From contig OZ004581.1 in assembly GCA_963924555.1 (NCBI GenBank), forward strand, positions 8,843,338 through 8,907,337: a stretch of DNA of 64,000 nucleotides, read 5' to 3'. A program made the position numbers and the translations under genes. Positions 1 to 11,980 of this stretch are shown in pieces. Below the pieces are notes generated by a model, which did no database searches, was not told where the DNA came from, and saw only the letters and a list, made by a program, of their open reading frames with translations. The DNA comes from Crambe crambe (lineage: Eukaryota; Porifera; Demospongiae; Poecilosclerida; Crambeidae). Position 1 is the first letter of the stretch, and every line of letters starts with the position of its first letter.

Positions 1-263
1 AAAGCTGGGCTGGCGACGCCAGACTAAGTTACCAGAGCTGCAGACTTTCCCTCTCCCTCTCCGTGAAGCCCCGCCCATCAGGAAAGTCTGCGCTGCGCGA
101 GACTAATGGCCCAGTATATACCGTGCGTAAGGCCCACCCACCCACCCACGTGGAGAGTACATCGTTCTGTTTATCACAGTACTTATTATGCATTATCAAT
201 ATGCCATGCTACATTGTACTTATAAGGAACATTGATTCAGCAAGAAGCTTTGAAATTATGTAA

Positions 264-601
264 TCAATTTCTTTTAATAAATAAACTTGTATACCAATCA
301 CTGACAGTTTCATTTATTTCTTCTGCAAGTGTTCTCAATCCGATATCATTTAAGACTTTGACAAGACTCTTCCATGAAACTTCTACTCCCTTTCCTTCCA
401 ACCAGTTGTTGAATATTCTCGTGGTGATGTCCACTGGAACCCCACGAAGTTCTTTCTGAATGGCCTTCACATGACCGCCTGTTTCATCCTTCAGCAGTGA
501 TATCCCAAAACTGGAATAATCTGCTCCAATCTTATTTGGAATGTTGATGTTACGCTTGAGGCCAGGGAAGTTGAGTAAACAGGGCATAGTGGGCTTCAAA
601 C
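264..601 (-). CDS. Terminal Death-domain exon of the ROCO gene (locus A)
   Basis: Last exon of the minus-strand ROCO gene. It begins after a TCTTCCAG acceptor at 602-604, is entered in phase 1, and runs 112 codons to a TGA at 264. The protein has the pattern of sponge Death-type domains: IGADYSSFGISLLKDETGG, then a basic helix, a conserved Trp (NNWLEG), then a final SWKSLVKVLNDIGLRTLAEEI helix pair. Death domains make homotypic contacts in apoptosis and innate-immune complexes (family knowledge). Related exons lie at 18249-18556 and 21285-21586. The phase matches the exit phase of the transmembrane exon at 966-1049. No clear AATAAA follows the stop. The domain call rests on pattern recognition, not on a search. 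Confidence 0.7.
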
Positions 602-965
602 CTGGAAGAGTAAGTGACAACCAAAACTGTTAATGATGAGTGAAGGTGTAGCTATTATGCATGAGTTATCACATTCATTAAAGTAATATTGCCCCTGAAG
701 GAACTGCAATCAGTGCTTCACATATGTAGTACCCTAAGGGGACATGCTTGGACAATGACTAACTAGCTATTCTAGTTCGTGTTTGTATTCGTTGATGACC
801 AGGTCCACTGGCTATCACAGTCAACCACTTTTTTTACTATTCTTACATTCTGAAGTGCTCATCCCTCCCTGAGATGATGGGTAGACCTTTAAATCAGCTG
901 CACCTAATGATTGAGTGTGTACATACAGCATTGCATGGAGAGTACATTGGCATTACGTAGCTTAC

Positions 966-1049
966 CAGGCATCCAATTTGGCATAAAGATAACTGAAATG
1001 ATGGCTAGGAGGGCAATAACAATTGTGATGATGGTGGTTCTGGATGCTG
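966..1049 (-). CDS. 84-nt transmembrane exon of locus A
   Basis: An exon bounded by ATTACAG on its 5' side and a GTAAGC donor on its 3' side (961-965). It is entered and left in phase 1, so it can be skipped without changing frame. It encodes 27 codons, ASRTTIITIVIALLAIISV followed by IFMPNWMPG. This is an uninterrupted hydrophobic stretch of about 18-20 residues flanked by Arg and Pro/Trp, as expected for a single membrane span. It sits between the coiled-coil exons and the Death-domain exon, and all three phases agree. A membrane segment between ROCO and Death domains would be topologically odd unless the exon is optional. Inferred from sequence only. Confidence 0.6.
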
Positions 1050-1419
1050 CTGTAATGGGTCCAAATAATTATTACTAAAACAATTTCATGGAATGAGCTA
1101 GTGCAGTGACACGCACTATAGAGTGTTTTTATTGTCATATCTTAAATTTAAAGTATAGTTGATTGGCATGATGCATGTTCAGGATCTCTTCCGGGCTCAC
1201 TGACCAAGCTAGAAGGAGGTATGATGCATGCATGAGGTGAGATTGCATGGTAGCCTTCCTACTGTCTACTAAATGTGGACTAGCTGCTCCAACTGAGTTG
1301 AAGCCAGTGACATTGTGACCTATGCCTATAGTCCTGCAGACACTGCAATCGAAACTCTCACCGGGCCAGATTGATAAGAAACACACAAAACAACACACAG
1401 CACTCTAGTTACTACTTAC
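1050..1419. other. Intron between the coiled-coil run and the transmembrane exon
   Basis: About 370 bp. An open frame on the minus strand crosses much of it, but I see no acceptor/donor pair of matching phase, and the exons on either side join in frame without it. I find no supported exon here. The shorter gap at 602-965 is also intronic, with nothing recognisable. Confidence 0.5.
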
Positions 1420-2827
1420 CTTGTTGCTTCAAATGACCAATTTCTTCATTCTTTTCTATAGTGTGCATAACTTTGCATTTGTGCATGTACAAAATCCATT
1501 ATTATTAGCTATACCTTTCTCCGACTCTTTCAAATGTTCAATTTCTGTGTCTTTTTCACATAGATCTATTGGTTAATACACTGTAGTCATGAACACATAA
1601 TAATATAATGAACCATAGCTACCTTGCTTCATTTTTTCACTCTTTTCACCCATGTCTATAGCATAATTAAAATCTCTGCATGTGTGTCATGCACAAAATC
1701 CATATTATACCTTTCTTCAACTCTTTAAAACGTTCAATTTCTGTAGTTTTTTCTATTAGCATTATTAAAACACACTGGAGTTATTATGTACACACATATA
1801 ATAATGCTACTTACCTTGCTTCAAATGATCAATCTCCTCATTCTTTTTACATATTATACCTAGCATTAAATTAATGTTAGTGCATGTGTGCATGCCCATA
1901 CATTATGTATACCTCTCTCCACCTCCTTCAAGTGATCTATTTCAGTGATTTTTTCATGTACATCTATTAATATAATTATACAGTAATTATGAACATATAA
2001 ACATAATAATGCCACATACCTTGCTTCAAATGATCAATTTCTTCATTCTTTTCTATAGTATAATTTATAAAGCTTTGCATTTTGTGCATGCACAAAATCC
2101 ATAATTATTATACCTTTCTCCGACTCTTTCAAACATTTGATTTCTGTGTCTTTTTCACATAGATCTATTGGTTAATACACTGTAGTCATGAACACATAAT
2201 AATATAATGAACCATAGCTACCTTGCTTCATTTTCTCATTCTTTTCACCCATGTCTATAGCATAATTAAAATCTCTGAATGTGTGTCATGCACAAAATCC
2301 ATATTATACCTTTTTCCAACTCTTTCAAACGTTCAATTTCTGTGGTCTTTTCACACATATCTATTAGCATTATTAAAACACACTGGAGTTATTATGTACA
2401 CATAGCTACATGTAATAATGCTACTTACCTTGCTTCAAATGATCAATCTCCTCATTCTTTTCACCTATGCCTAATTGAATGGTGTAGATAATAGCTCTCC
2501 ATAAGAAAATCTTGTACCTTTCTTGAATTGTATCTTCAAATGATCAATCTCCTCATTCTTTTCTATATAGCATAAAATTATAAATATTTTGCTTGTGTAT
2601 CAGGCACAAGATCCATGTATACCTTTCTCCACTTCTTTCAAGTGATCGATTTCTGTGGTTTTTTCATGTATATCTATTAATAGAACTATACACTGTAATT
2701 ATGAACTTAATAATAAAGCCACATACCTTGCTTCAAATGATCAATTTCCTCATTCTTTTCTTTGTCCTTCTCATTCATTTGCTGTTCAAAATATTCCTTA
2801 TAGCTCCCATGTTTGTGGTATGTTAAT
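1420..2827 (-). CDS. Run of 14 tiny coiled-coil exons (locus A)
   Basis: Short minus-strand exons with good acceptor and donor sites at 2727-2827, 2623-2673, 2518-2562, 2429-2464, 2310-2360, 2222-2254, 2114-2164, 2020-2052, 1913-1963, about 1815-1850 (decayed), 1711-1752, 1623-1655, 1515-1565 and 1420-1455. Except for the first, which is entered in phase 2, all intact ones are phase 1-1, and all have lengths compatible with skipping (33-51 nt). Two types alternate: KNEEIDHLKQ-like and CEKTTEIERLKELEK-like. They are rich in Glu, Lys and Leu with heptad spacing, so they should form an extendable coiled coil after the COR domain. The copy at about 1815-1850 has lost its TAG acceptor. Whole blocks such as 1400-1760 and 2000-2370 are near duplicates, showing recent tandem duplication of exon pairs. 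Confidence 0.75.
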
Positions 2828-2881
2828 CTGGGATGGGTGGGTGGGGGGAGATAAATAACCAGTTATTTCTACACAACTTAC

Positions 2882-5135
2882 TTTATTTGCATGTCTGTTA
2901 TTCCTATGCAACTCAAGTGGTGGAGGAGGTAAGCTCTGGCTGGAATATTCATCATATCCATCTCCTTCTGCCATTGCTCGAGCAGAATCATGGCATCATT
3001 ATTGATGTACTCCAAGTGTTCTGACATCTCCAAGGCTTCTGCCAGTTCCTTCACCTTCTCACACTTTTGAACTTCCATGGCAATAGCCTCAAGTTCAGAG
3101 GAAGAGATAATTGTATTAGCTGAGTGGTCCTGCATGAAATGAAAATATAACATGCATTCAATATGAAGAGATAATAAGGCATGACTCACTTGTTGGATAT
3201 TGAACCAAAATTTTTGGTGAACAGTTAACTTTGTCGGATTCCCTTTTTGACAAATGAGGGCTGGGTTGGAAGTGGTGGGAGATGATGAAAGGACAACAAA
3301 ATGATCTTTCTGTGGGCAGCCTTCACATTTCAGTGCGAAATTGATGTCAATTCCTGGCAGCCATTTCTTGATGTCAGAAGATGAGATTTGGAGTATTTCG
3401 AGAATATCATGACATGAACTTATGAAGGTGGGACATTTGTACTCTCTTGAATCGATACGTTGTATGTCAATTCTCACGCTCAATTTTTCTTCTGTAATGA
3501 AAAGTCTGTCCAGTTGCTGTCCTGGAGATCCAAACAAGAATTGGATTTGATTTCGATATATTTTTTCACTGACAGGTAAATAACATTTAGGATGCTTTGA
3601 CATAACTGCTGCCAGTTGAGTGAAGAAGCCTGGAGGCAAGTAGTTGGTGCTGAAGACAAGATGCAATGGAGTTGCAGAGTTGATGGCAGTGCTAGTTGGT
3701 AAATAAGGTAACATGGATGGAACGAAATACTTCTTACCAGAACCCTTGTATTTTTCAGTACTGATTCTAGCAATAATCAAGAAATGCTCCAATAGATCTA
3801 TAATCTGTTGAGGATGCAACTCTTCTTGAGTACTCAATACTTCCCGGTATAATGATTCTACCAGTATTCCATCCTCACGCAGCAACTTCCAGAGACGTTC
3901 ATTTCTATATTCTTCTCGGCCTTCCAGTGCCAACAAACTGGCTATTTGCTTGATGAGCCATTGAGGGTCAGCAATGACACAAGACTTCAAGCTGGGGATG
4001 TCAGAGTAGTGAAAGAACACGGCAAGATCGTGATAGAATGCAAGAATGCTAGTAAGAGTATTTTCAGGGATTAAACATGCTCTACATAATTTCTTCACTT
4101 CCTCTAAAGAAACTACTGGCTTCTTTTCAGATCTGGCATATCTCTGGAACACTTTCCTGAACAGCAACCAAGTGATTGGAGTACGAATAGCTAAATCTTT
4201 TGTTGCAAATCTACTCACAGTCTCACGAATGAGCTTAAAAGTTTCGTCTTCTTCCACCTCTCCTTTACCAGCTGTCGTGTTATCGACTATTGCTCCATCC
4301 AAAACAATATCAGAAAAAACTTTATTGGTAATTTCTGAAGAAAGCTTTTCAAGAATCTCATGTTTCCTTTCCTTGACAGAAATATTATCACCATGTGAAC
4401 CAACTGGAAGAATGCGAGGATATTTGGGAACTTCTTCCTCTTCATCTCTTTCTTTATTGAAAAATAGCCTCTTATTCAAGAGAGTAGTATGAATGGTGGA
4501 TATCCACTGCACCATCAGGTCAAGTGTGGATATATCTTCCAGATGCTCAGTGGCTCTTCCTTTCAAATATGTGAGTGACCGACACTGATCATGGAGATCA
4601 CGTCTGGCATCAAACATTAAGAGAAACAATGTCCTTGCTGTTAGAAATGCAGGAAGAATTTTAAGAAAGATTGGCTGGCCTCCACAATCCCACACATGCA
4701 GATAAACTTCCTCTTCAAGAAATCGGTCATCAGTGCTTATAACAGAAAGAATCTCTTTCAAAATCCCCTCAATTAATGTGTAGTCAAACTTGGGAGCAGT
4801 TTTACTAGGCTGGCTTCTGCTCACATCACTTCCTGTGGCAGAATTGGAATCTTTGTGGTCAAGAATAGTTTGTATCAACTGAGCCATTGCTTTGATTTCA
4901 TCAGCATCAGTTATTTTAGTCCAGTACTTTTTTTCCTGGCTGCAGGCCCAGTAACTCTCAGTGGGGCGGAGGGAAAACGTGTCAGCCACCTGGGTGCTGT
5001 AGGCTTCACAGGGAAGGGGCAGATTCATCAAGCCATTGAGTAGACTGCTCTTGCCCACACCTCCAGGGCCAACGATCATCACACGAGCATATGCAACTTT
5101 CGTTTCACCCTGCCCCAGGGCATTCAGGTAATCCA
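2882..5135 (-). CDS. ROC-COR (ROCO family) GTPase exon
   Basis: Large minus-strand exon, about 750 codons, following a GATCTTCAG acceptor and ending at an ATAAA|GTAAGT donor (phase 2), which fits the next exon at 2827. Numbering from the first Val, the ROC domain shows a P-loop GPGGVGKS at residues 23-30 after an ARVMIV strand, a switch II/Walker B DCGGQP at 150-155, FDARRDL near 175-181 and VGSHGD at 245-250 in place of the usual NKxD. A COR-like region follows, with VIADPQWLIKQIASLL typical of the family. There is a low-complexity insert near residues 97-113. No kinase domain follows; coiled-coil and Death-domain exons do. A 60-nt GT-AG intron with no stop lies inside at 3130-3189, so its retention keeps the frame. 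ROCO proteins are GTP-binding switches, often dimerising through COR. Confidence 0.88.
3130..3189 (-). other. Probable 60-nt in-frame intron inside the ROC-COR exon
   Basis: On the minus strand the interval starts GTGAGTCATG and ends CATTTCATGCAG. It is exactly 60 nt and contains no in-frame stop. Splicing joins Gln to Asp in phase 0; retention adds 20 residues. The decayed paralogue at 20518 starts with its own CAG acceptor at the equivalent position, which supports this as a real exon boundary. Confidence 0.55.
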
Positions 5136-5187
5136 CTGAAGATCAAATATACAAAATAATTAATATCTATCAAAGTAAAAATATTAC

Positions 5188-5230
5188 CTTCAGTCCTTGA
5201 GGCTCGAAACTCAATGAGAAAGAAATCCAT
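5188..5230 (-). CDS. Short exon feeding the ROC-COR exon; possible start codon
   Basis: Encodes MDFFLIEFRASRTE plus one base, then a GAAG|GTAATA donor at 5187. Joined to the exon at 5135 it gives ...EFRASRTEVDYLNALGQGET, in frame and reading naturally into the ROC domain. The ATG at 5230 is the first in frame after a TAG upstream, so translation could begin here. Alternatively the exon extends upstream to an AAG acceptor near 5250, which would be entered in phase 0 from the upstream micro-exon array. The sequence alone does not decide between an internal promoter and splicing from the array. Confidence 0.55.
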
Positions 5231-5265
5231 TGATTTTAAATAGCACTTAATTAATAGCTACTCAC

Positions 5266-5415
5266 CTTCTAATAATATATATATAAGACAGAGCATTACA
5301 ATCTCTATTGTATTATAGTTGAATATGAACTTACTCGCTGCAAGAAAATGTAAGCATCAAATTATCATATTGGGACAGGATAAGAGAATAGATTACTTAC
5401 TGGCTAAATGGAAAA

Positions 5416-5446
<31 letters not shown>

Positions 5447-8400
5447 CAACAGACAGCATGTAAATAATACTGAGAGTGAGTCAAAAAATAACTTACCAAC
5501 TGAAAGGATAAAAATACGATAGAGAAGGTATGACAGGGTAAGAGAATAGACAGCATGAAAGTAACAGTGCAGAGAGTGAGTCAGTGTATAACGTACCGAC
5601 TGAAGGAATAAAAAACAGATAGCAAGTAAGCATCAATGAGCGAGTCAGTTCAAAATAACTTACATCCTGAAAGTATACATCAGTGCAGACATGACAAGAT
5701 CAAAGAATAAACAACATGTCAATAACAGTAAAGAAAGTTAGACAGTTCAATACTAACCAACTGAAGGACATCAAATACCAATAAAGGTTAGAGGTTAGAG
5801 ATCAGACAGCATGTAAGTATCAATGCAGAGAGTGAGTCAGTTCAGAATAACTTACCGACTGAAGGAATGAAATTAAGCATCAAAATACGACAGTGAAGAG
5901 ATGACAGGGTAAGAGACAAAATGTAAGTAATGATGCAGGGAGTGAGTTCAGAATAACTTACAAACTGAAGAAAAACAACCATGAAGGTACAACAGGGTAA
6001 GAGAATAGACAGCATGTAAGTAACAGTGAATCATCATCAAACTTACTGACTGAAGGAATGTATAACAAGGTAAAATAATGAATGCTGAGTGATTTGTTTG
6101 GAATAACTTACTGACTGAAGGATTAAATTAAGTATCAAAATACGACAGTACATAATGAAAGAATAGAAAATATGTAAGTAACAATGCAAAAACTTATAAA
6201 CTTATTTGCTGAAGGAATAAAATTAAGCATCAAAATAATTATGACAGTGAAAAGTAGACAGGGCAAGAATATATAAGTAACTACATAGGGAGTGCAGATG
6301 AACTTACTTGCTAATTAAATACATGAATAGGACATTGAAGGTGTGACGGCAAGATAGAGAAAGAGAATATACAGCATTTAAGTAATAATGCAGAGAGCAG
6401 TCTGTTCATGATAACTTACTAACTAAAAAAAATAAAATTATTAAGCATCAAGCATTGAGTAAGTCTGTTTAAAATAACTTACTAGCTAATTCATCCAAAC
6501 ATGACAGTGAAGGCACAATACAGTAAGAGAATAGACAGCATATAAGTAATAAAGCCGAGAGAGAGTAACTTACCGACTGAAGGAGTGAAATTAAGCATCA
6601 AAATACACAGTGAAGGTACGACAGGGTAAGAGAATAGACAGCATGTAAGTAACCATGCAGAGAGTGAGTCAGTTCAGAATAACTTACCCACTGAAGGAGT
6701 GAAATTAAGCATCAAAATACGAAAGTGAAGGAACGACAGGGTAAAAGAATAGACAGCTTGTAAATAACAATGCAGAGAGTGAGTCTGTTCAGAATGACTT
6801 ACATGCTGAAGGAGTGAAATTAAGCATCAAAATATGAAAGTGAAGGAACGACAGGGAAAGAGAATAGACAGCATGTAAGTAACAATGCAGAGAGTGAGTC
6901 AGTTCAGAATGACTTACTCGCTGAAGGAATGAAATTAAGCATCAAAATACAACAGTGAAGGTACGGCAGGGTAAGAGAATAGACAGCATGTAAGTAACAA
7001 TGCAGAGAGTGAGTATGTACAGAATAACTTACTTTCTGAAGGAATAAAATTAAGTATCGAAATACGACAGTGAAGGTACGACAGGGTAAGAGAATAGACA
7101 GCATGTAAGTAACAATGCAGAGTGAGTCAGTTCAGAATAACTTACTTGCTGAAGGAATGAAATTAAGCATCAAAATACGACAGTGAAGGTATGACAGGGT
7201 AAGAGAATAAACAGCATGTAAGTAACAATGCAGAGAGTGAGTTAGTTAAGAATAACTTACAGACTGAAGGAATGAAATTAAGCAACAGTGAAGTTATGAC
7301 AGGGTAAGAGAATAGACAGCATGTAAGTAACAATGCAGAGAGTGAGTATGTTCAGGACAACTTACATCCTGAAAGAATGAAATTAAGCATCAAAATATGA
7401 CAGTGAAGGTATGACAGGGCAAGAGAATAGACAGCATGTAAGTAACAATGCAGAGAGTGAGTTAGTTAAGAATAACTTACAGACTGAAGGAGTGAAATTA
7501 AGCAACAGTGAAGTTATGACAGGGTAAGAGAATAGACAGCATGTAAGTAACAATGCAGAGAGTGAGTATGTTCAGGACAACTTACATCCTGAAAGAATGA
7601 AATTAAGCATCAAAATATGACAGTGAAGGTATGACAGGGCAAGAGAATAGACAGCATGTAAGTAACAATGCAGAGAGTGAGTTAGTTAAGAATAACTTAC
7701 AGACTGAAGGAGTGAAATTAAGCAACAGTGAAGTTATGACAGGGTAAGAGAATAGACAGCATGTAAGTAACAATGCAGAGAGTGAGTATGTTCAGGACAA
7801 CTTACATCCTGAAAGAATAAAATTAAGCATCAAAATATAACAGTGAAGGTATGACAGGGCAAGAGAATAGACAGCATGTAAGTAACAATGCAGAGAGTGA
7901 GTTAGTTAAGAATAACTTACCAACTGAAGGAGTGAAATTAAGCACCAAAATACAACAGTGAAGGTACGGCAGGGTAAGAGAATAGACAGCATGTAAGTAA
8001 CAATGCAGAGAGTGAGTACATTCAGAATAACTTACCATCTGAAGGAATGAAATTAAGCATCAAAATACAACAGTGAAGGTACAACAGGGTAAGAGAATAT
8101 AGACAGCATGTAAGTAACAATGCAGAGAGTGAATACGTTCAGAATAACTTACCTCCTGAAAGAATGAAATTAAACATCAAAATACGACAGTGAAGGTGTG
8201 ACAGGATAAGAGAATAGACAACATGTAAGTAACAATGCAGAGAGTGAGTCAGTTCAGAATAACTTACATACTGAAGGAATGAAATTAAGCATCAAATACG
8301 ACAGTGAAGGTACGACAGGGTAAGAGTATAGACAGCATGTAAGTAACAATGCAGAGAGTGAGTACGTTCAGAATAACTTACTCGCTGAAGGAATGAAATT

Positions 8401-11400
8401 AAGCATCAAAATACGACGACAGTAAGAAAATAGACAGCATGAAAGTAACAATGCAGAGAGTGAATCAGTTCAGAATAACTTACCGGCTGAAGGAATGAAA
8501 TTAAGCATCAAAATACGACAGTGAAGGTAAGACAGGGTAAGAGAATAGACAGCATGTAAGTAACAATGCAGAGAGTGAGTACGTTCAGAATAACTTACCG
8601 CCTGAAGGAATGAAATTAAGCATCAAAATACGACGACAGGGTAAGAGAATAGACAGCATGTAAGTAACAATGCAGAGAGTGAGTCAGCTCAGAGTAACTT
8701 ACCACCTGAAGGAATGAAATTAAGCATCAAAATACGACAGTGAAGATACGACAGGGTAAGAGAATAGACAGCATGTAAGTAACAATGCAGAGAGTGAGTA
8801 CGTTCAGAATAACTTACATACTGAAGGAATGAAATTAAGCATCAAAATACGACAGTGAAAGAGAATAGACAGCATGTAAGTAACAATGCAGAGAGTGAGT
8901 TAGTTAAGAATAACTTACAGACTGAAGGAGTGAAATTAAGCACCAAAGTACGACAGTGAAGTTATGACAGGGTAAGAGAATAGACAGCATGTAAGTAACA
9001 ATGCAGAGAGTGAGTATGTTCAGGACAACTTACATCCTGAAAGAATGAAATTAAGCATGAAAATATGACAGTGAAGGTATGACAGGGCAAGAGAATAGAC
9101 AGCATGTAAGTAACAATGCAGAGAGTGAGTTAGTTAAGAATAACTTACCGACTGAAGGAGTGAAATTAAGCACCAAAATACGACAGTGAAGTTACGACAG
9201 GGTAAGAGAATAGACAGCATGTAAGTAACAATGCAAAGAGTGAGTATGTTCAGAATAACTTACCCGCTGAAGGAATGAAATTAAGCATCAAAATACGACA
9301 GTGAAAGAGAATAGACAGCATGTAAGTAACAATGCAGAGAGTGAGTTAGTTAAGAATAACTTACAGACTGAAGGAGTGAAATTAAGCACCAAAATACGAC
9401 AGTGAAGTTACGACAGGGTAAGAGAATAGACAGCATGTAAGTAACAATGCAAAGAGTGAGTCTGTTCAAAATAACTTACCCGCTGAAGGAATGAAATTAA
9501 GTATCAAAATACGACAGTGAAGGTACGGCAGGGTAAGAGAATAGACAGCTTGCAAGTAACAATGCAGAGAGTGAGTCAGTTCAGGATAACTTACATACTA
9601 AAGGAATGAAATTAAGCATCAAAATACGACAGTGAAGTTACGACAGGGTAAGAGAATAGACAGCATGTAAGTAACAATGCAGAGAGTGAGTATGTTCAGA
9701 ATAACTTACCGACTGAAGGAATGAAATTAAGCATCAAATACGACAGTGAAAGAGAATAGACAGCATGTAAGTAACAATGCAGAGAGTGAGTACATTCAGA
9801 ATAACTTACATACTGAAGGAATGAAATTAAGCATCAAAATACGACAGTGAAGGTAAGACAGGGTAAGAGAATAGACAGCATGTAAGTAACAATGCAGAGA
9901 GTGAGTACATTCAGAATAACTTACATACTGAAGGAATGAAATTAAGCATCAAAATACGACAGTGAAGTTACGACAGGGTAAGAGAATAGACAGCATGTAA
10001 GTAACAATGCAGAGAGTGAGTATGTTCAGAATAACTTACCGACTGAAGGAATGAAATTAAGCATCAAATACGACAGTGAAAGAGAATAGACAGCATGTAA
10101 GTAACAATGCAGAGAGTGAGTACATTCAGAATAACTTACATACTGAAGGAATGAAATTAAGCATCAAAATACGACAGTGAAGGTGTGACAGGATAAGAGA
10201 ATAGACAACATGTAAGTAACAATGCAGAGAGTGAGTCAGTTCGGAATAAACTTACATACTGAAGGAATGAAATTAAGCATCAAATACGACAGTGAAGGTA
10301 CGACAGGGTAAGAGTATAGACAGCATGTAAGTAACAATGCAGAGAGTGAGTACGTTCAGAATAACTTACTCGCTAAAGGAATGAAATTAAGCATCAAAAT
10401 ACGACGACAGTAAGAAAATAGACAGCATGTAAGTAACAATGCAGAGAGTGAATTAGTTCAGAATAACTAACCGGCTGAAGGAATGAAATTAAGCATCAAA
10501 ATACGACAGTGAAGGTAAGACAGGGTAAGAGAATAGACAGCATGTAAGTAACAATGCAGAGAGTGAGTACGTTCAGAATAACTTACCTCCTGAAGGAATG
10601 AAATTAAGCATCAAAATACGACGACAGGGTAAGAGAATAGACAGCATGTAATTAACAATGCAGAGAGTGAGTCAGCTCAGAGTAACTTACCACCTGAAGG
10701 AATGAAATTAAGCATCAAAATACGACAGTGAAGATACGACAGGGTAAGAGAATAGACAGCATGTAAGTAACAATGCAGAGAGTGAGTACGTTCAGAATAA
10801 CTTACCTCCTGAAGGAATGAAATTAAGCATCAAAATACGACGACAGGGTAAGAGAATAGACAGCATGTAAGTAACAATGCAGAGAGTGAGTCAGCTCAGA
10901 GTAACTTACCACCTGAAGGAATGAAATTAAGCATCAAAATACGACAGTGAAGGTATGACAGGGTAAGAGAATAGACAGCATGTAAGTAACAATGCGGAGA
11001 GTGAGTATAACCTACCAACTGAAGGAATGAAATTAAGCATCAAAATACGACAGTGAAGGTAAGACAGGGTAAGAGAATAGACAGCATGTAAGTAATGTAG
11101 AGAGTGAGTACGTTCAGAATAACTTACCTCCTGAAGGAATGAAATTAAGCATCAAAATACAACAGTGAAGGTACAACAGGGTAAGAGAACAGACAGCATG
11201 TAAGTAACAAAATGCAGAGAGTGAGTTTATTCAGAATAACTTACCCGCTGAAGGAATAAATTAAGCATCAGTGACAGTATGACAGGGTAAGAGAAAAGAC
11301 AGCATGTGAGTAACAATGTAGAGTGTGAGTTGGTTCAGAATAACTTACATGCTGAAGCATCAAAATACAACAATGAAGGTACGACAGGGTAAGAGAATAG

Positions 11401-11642
11401 ACAGCATGTAAGTAATAGTGCTGAAAGTTGTCAAGAATAACTCACATCCTGAAGGATCTAAATATGTCAATGAAGGTATGACAGGGTAAGATAATGAGAA
11501 GTGATAAAACAATATGTTAATGAAGTATAAGTAATGACTTACCAGGAGAAGGGGTAATAAGTTCCAACATCAAATTGAGTGTGTATGGTGTGAAAGAACA
11601 TGATGCCAAATATAATAATGTCAGTCTTGAATGACTCACCTC
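5266..11642 (-). repeat. Array A: tandem intron/3-nt micro-exon units (about 55-60)
   Basis: Tandem units of about 65-115 bp. On the minus strand each begins GTAAGTTATTC, runs through TGATGCTTAATTTC (branch-like TTAAT) and a pyrimidine tract to CTTCAG, then has three variable bases before the next GTAAGT. Slots include GAG (11640-11642), ATG near 8036, CAT near 6804, TGG near 6691, TTG (5497-5499), CCA (5401-5403), CGA (5335-5337) and AAG (5266-5268). The 5.3-6.5 kb end has strongly diverged intron sequence, with 63-66-nt introns at the very end, yet keeps AG-NNN-GT. Exceptions seen: one donor mutated to ATAAGT near 6205, and one unit near 11540 lacking the AG. The array lies between the MSDKK first exon and the ROCO exons. 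Splicing is inferred, not demonstrated. Confidence 0.85.
5419..5446. repeat. Poly-A/(TA)n microsatellite
   Basis: A run of A followed by alternating TA. Read on the minus strand, the A-run gives the long T tract immediately upstream of a CATTTAG acceptor and CCA micro-exon slot at 5401-5403. Confidence 0.8.
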
Positions 11643-11645
11643 CTG

Positions 11646-11980
11646 AAAGAAAACATTGATACACATAATTCAGCACTTCTAATCAATAAATATTCCAGAC
11701 ACAATCTTGAAACTTCCTTCCTTTTTTGGTAAAGGGTTGACAAGTGAGAATTGGCCCCACCCGGTACCCATACACATGGGCCACATAGGCACACTGCAGT
11801 ACAGCACAAGCTGCACTTCAAGTGAGGAAGGAATGAGCTTCCAAGTCATTACCAGTGATGGATTGCATTGGTACACCCTCTATAATCAACACTCCCCAAC
11901 TAAATGAGCTGGTGTCACACCCTAGTCCCTAGCCCAAAGTCCCTAGTCCCTAGCTACCTTATTCATGTGAATGCACTCAC
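11646..11980 (-). other. First intron, locus A (possible extra exon inside)
   Basis: Lies between the GTGAGT donor of the first exon and the CTTTCAG acceptor before a GAG micro-exon slot. It contains an open minus-strand frame (about 11679-11876, VYQCNPSLVMTWK...) preceded by a TTATAG acceptor-like site. The same region is present at 55376-55576, but there a 7-base deletion shifts the frame in its second half, which argues against a long conserved exon. I leave it as intron with a possible short exon. Confidence 0.4.

Noticed and set aside
63-459. Plus-strand frames at the window start
   Set aside because: They overlap the Death-domain exon antisense or have no coding character. They may include a MITE end.
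1135-1398. Minus-strand open frame as an extra exon of locus A
   Set aside because: No donor of suitable phase was found, and the flanking exons join in frame without it.
4046-4492. 148-codon plus-strand frame
   Set aside because: Antisense shadow of the ROC-COR exon.
11679-11876. A conserved 65-codon exon in the first intron of loci A and C
   Set aside because: A 7-base deletion in the locus C copy changes the frame in its second half, and extending it to a GT near CCCATGT would create TGA with the GAG slot.
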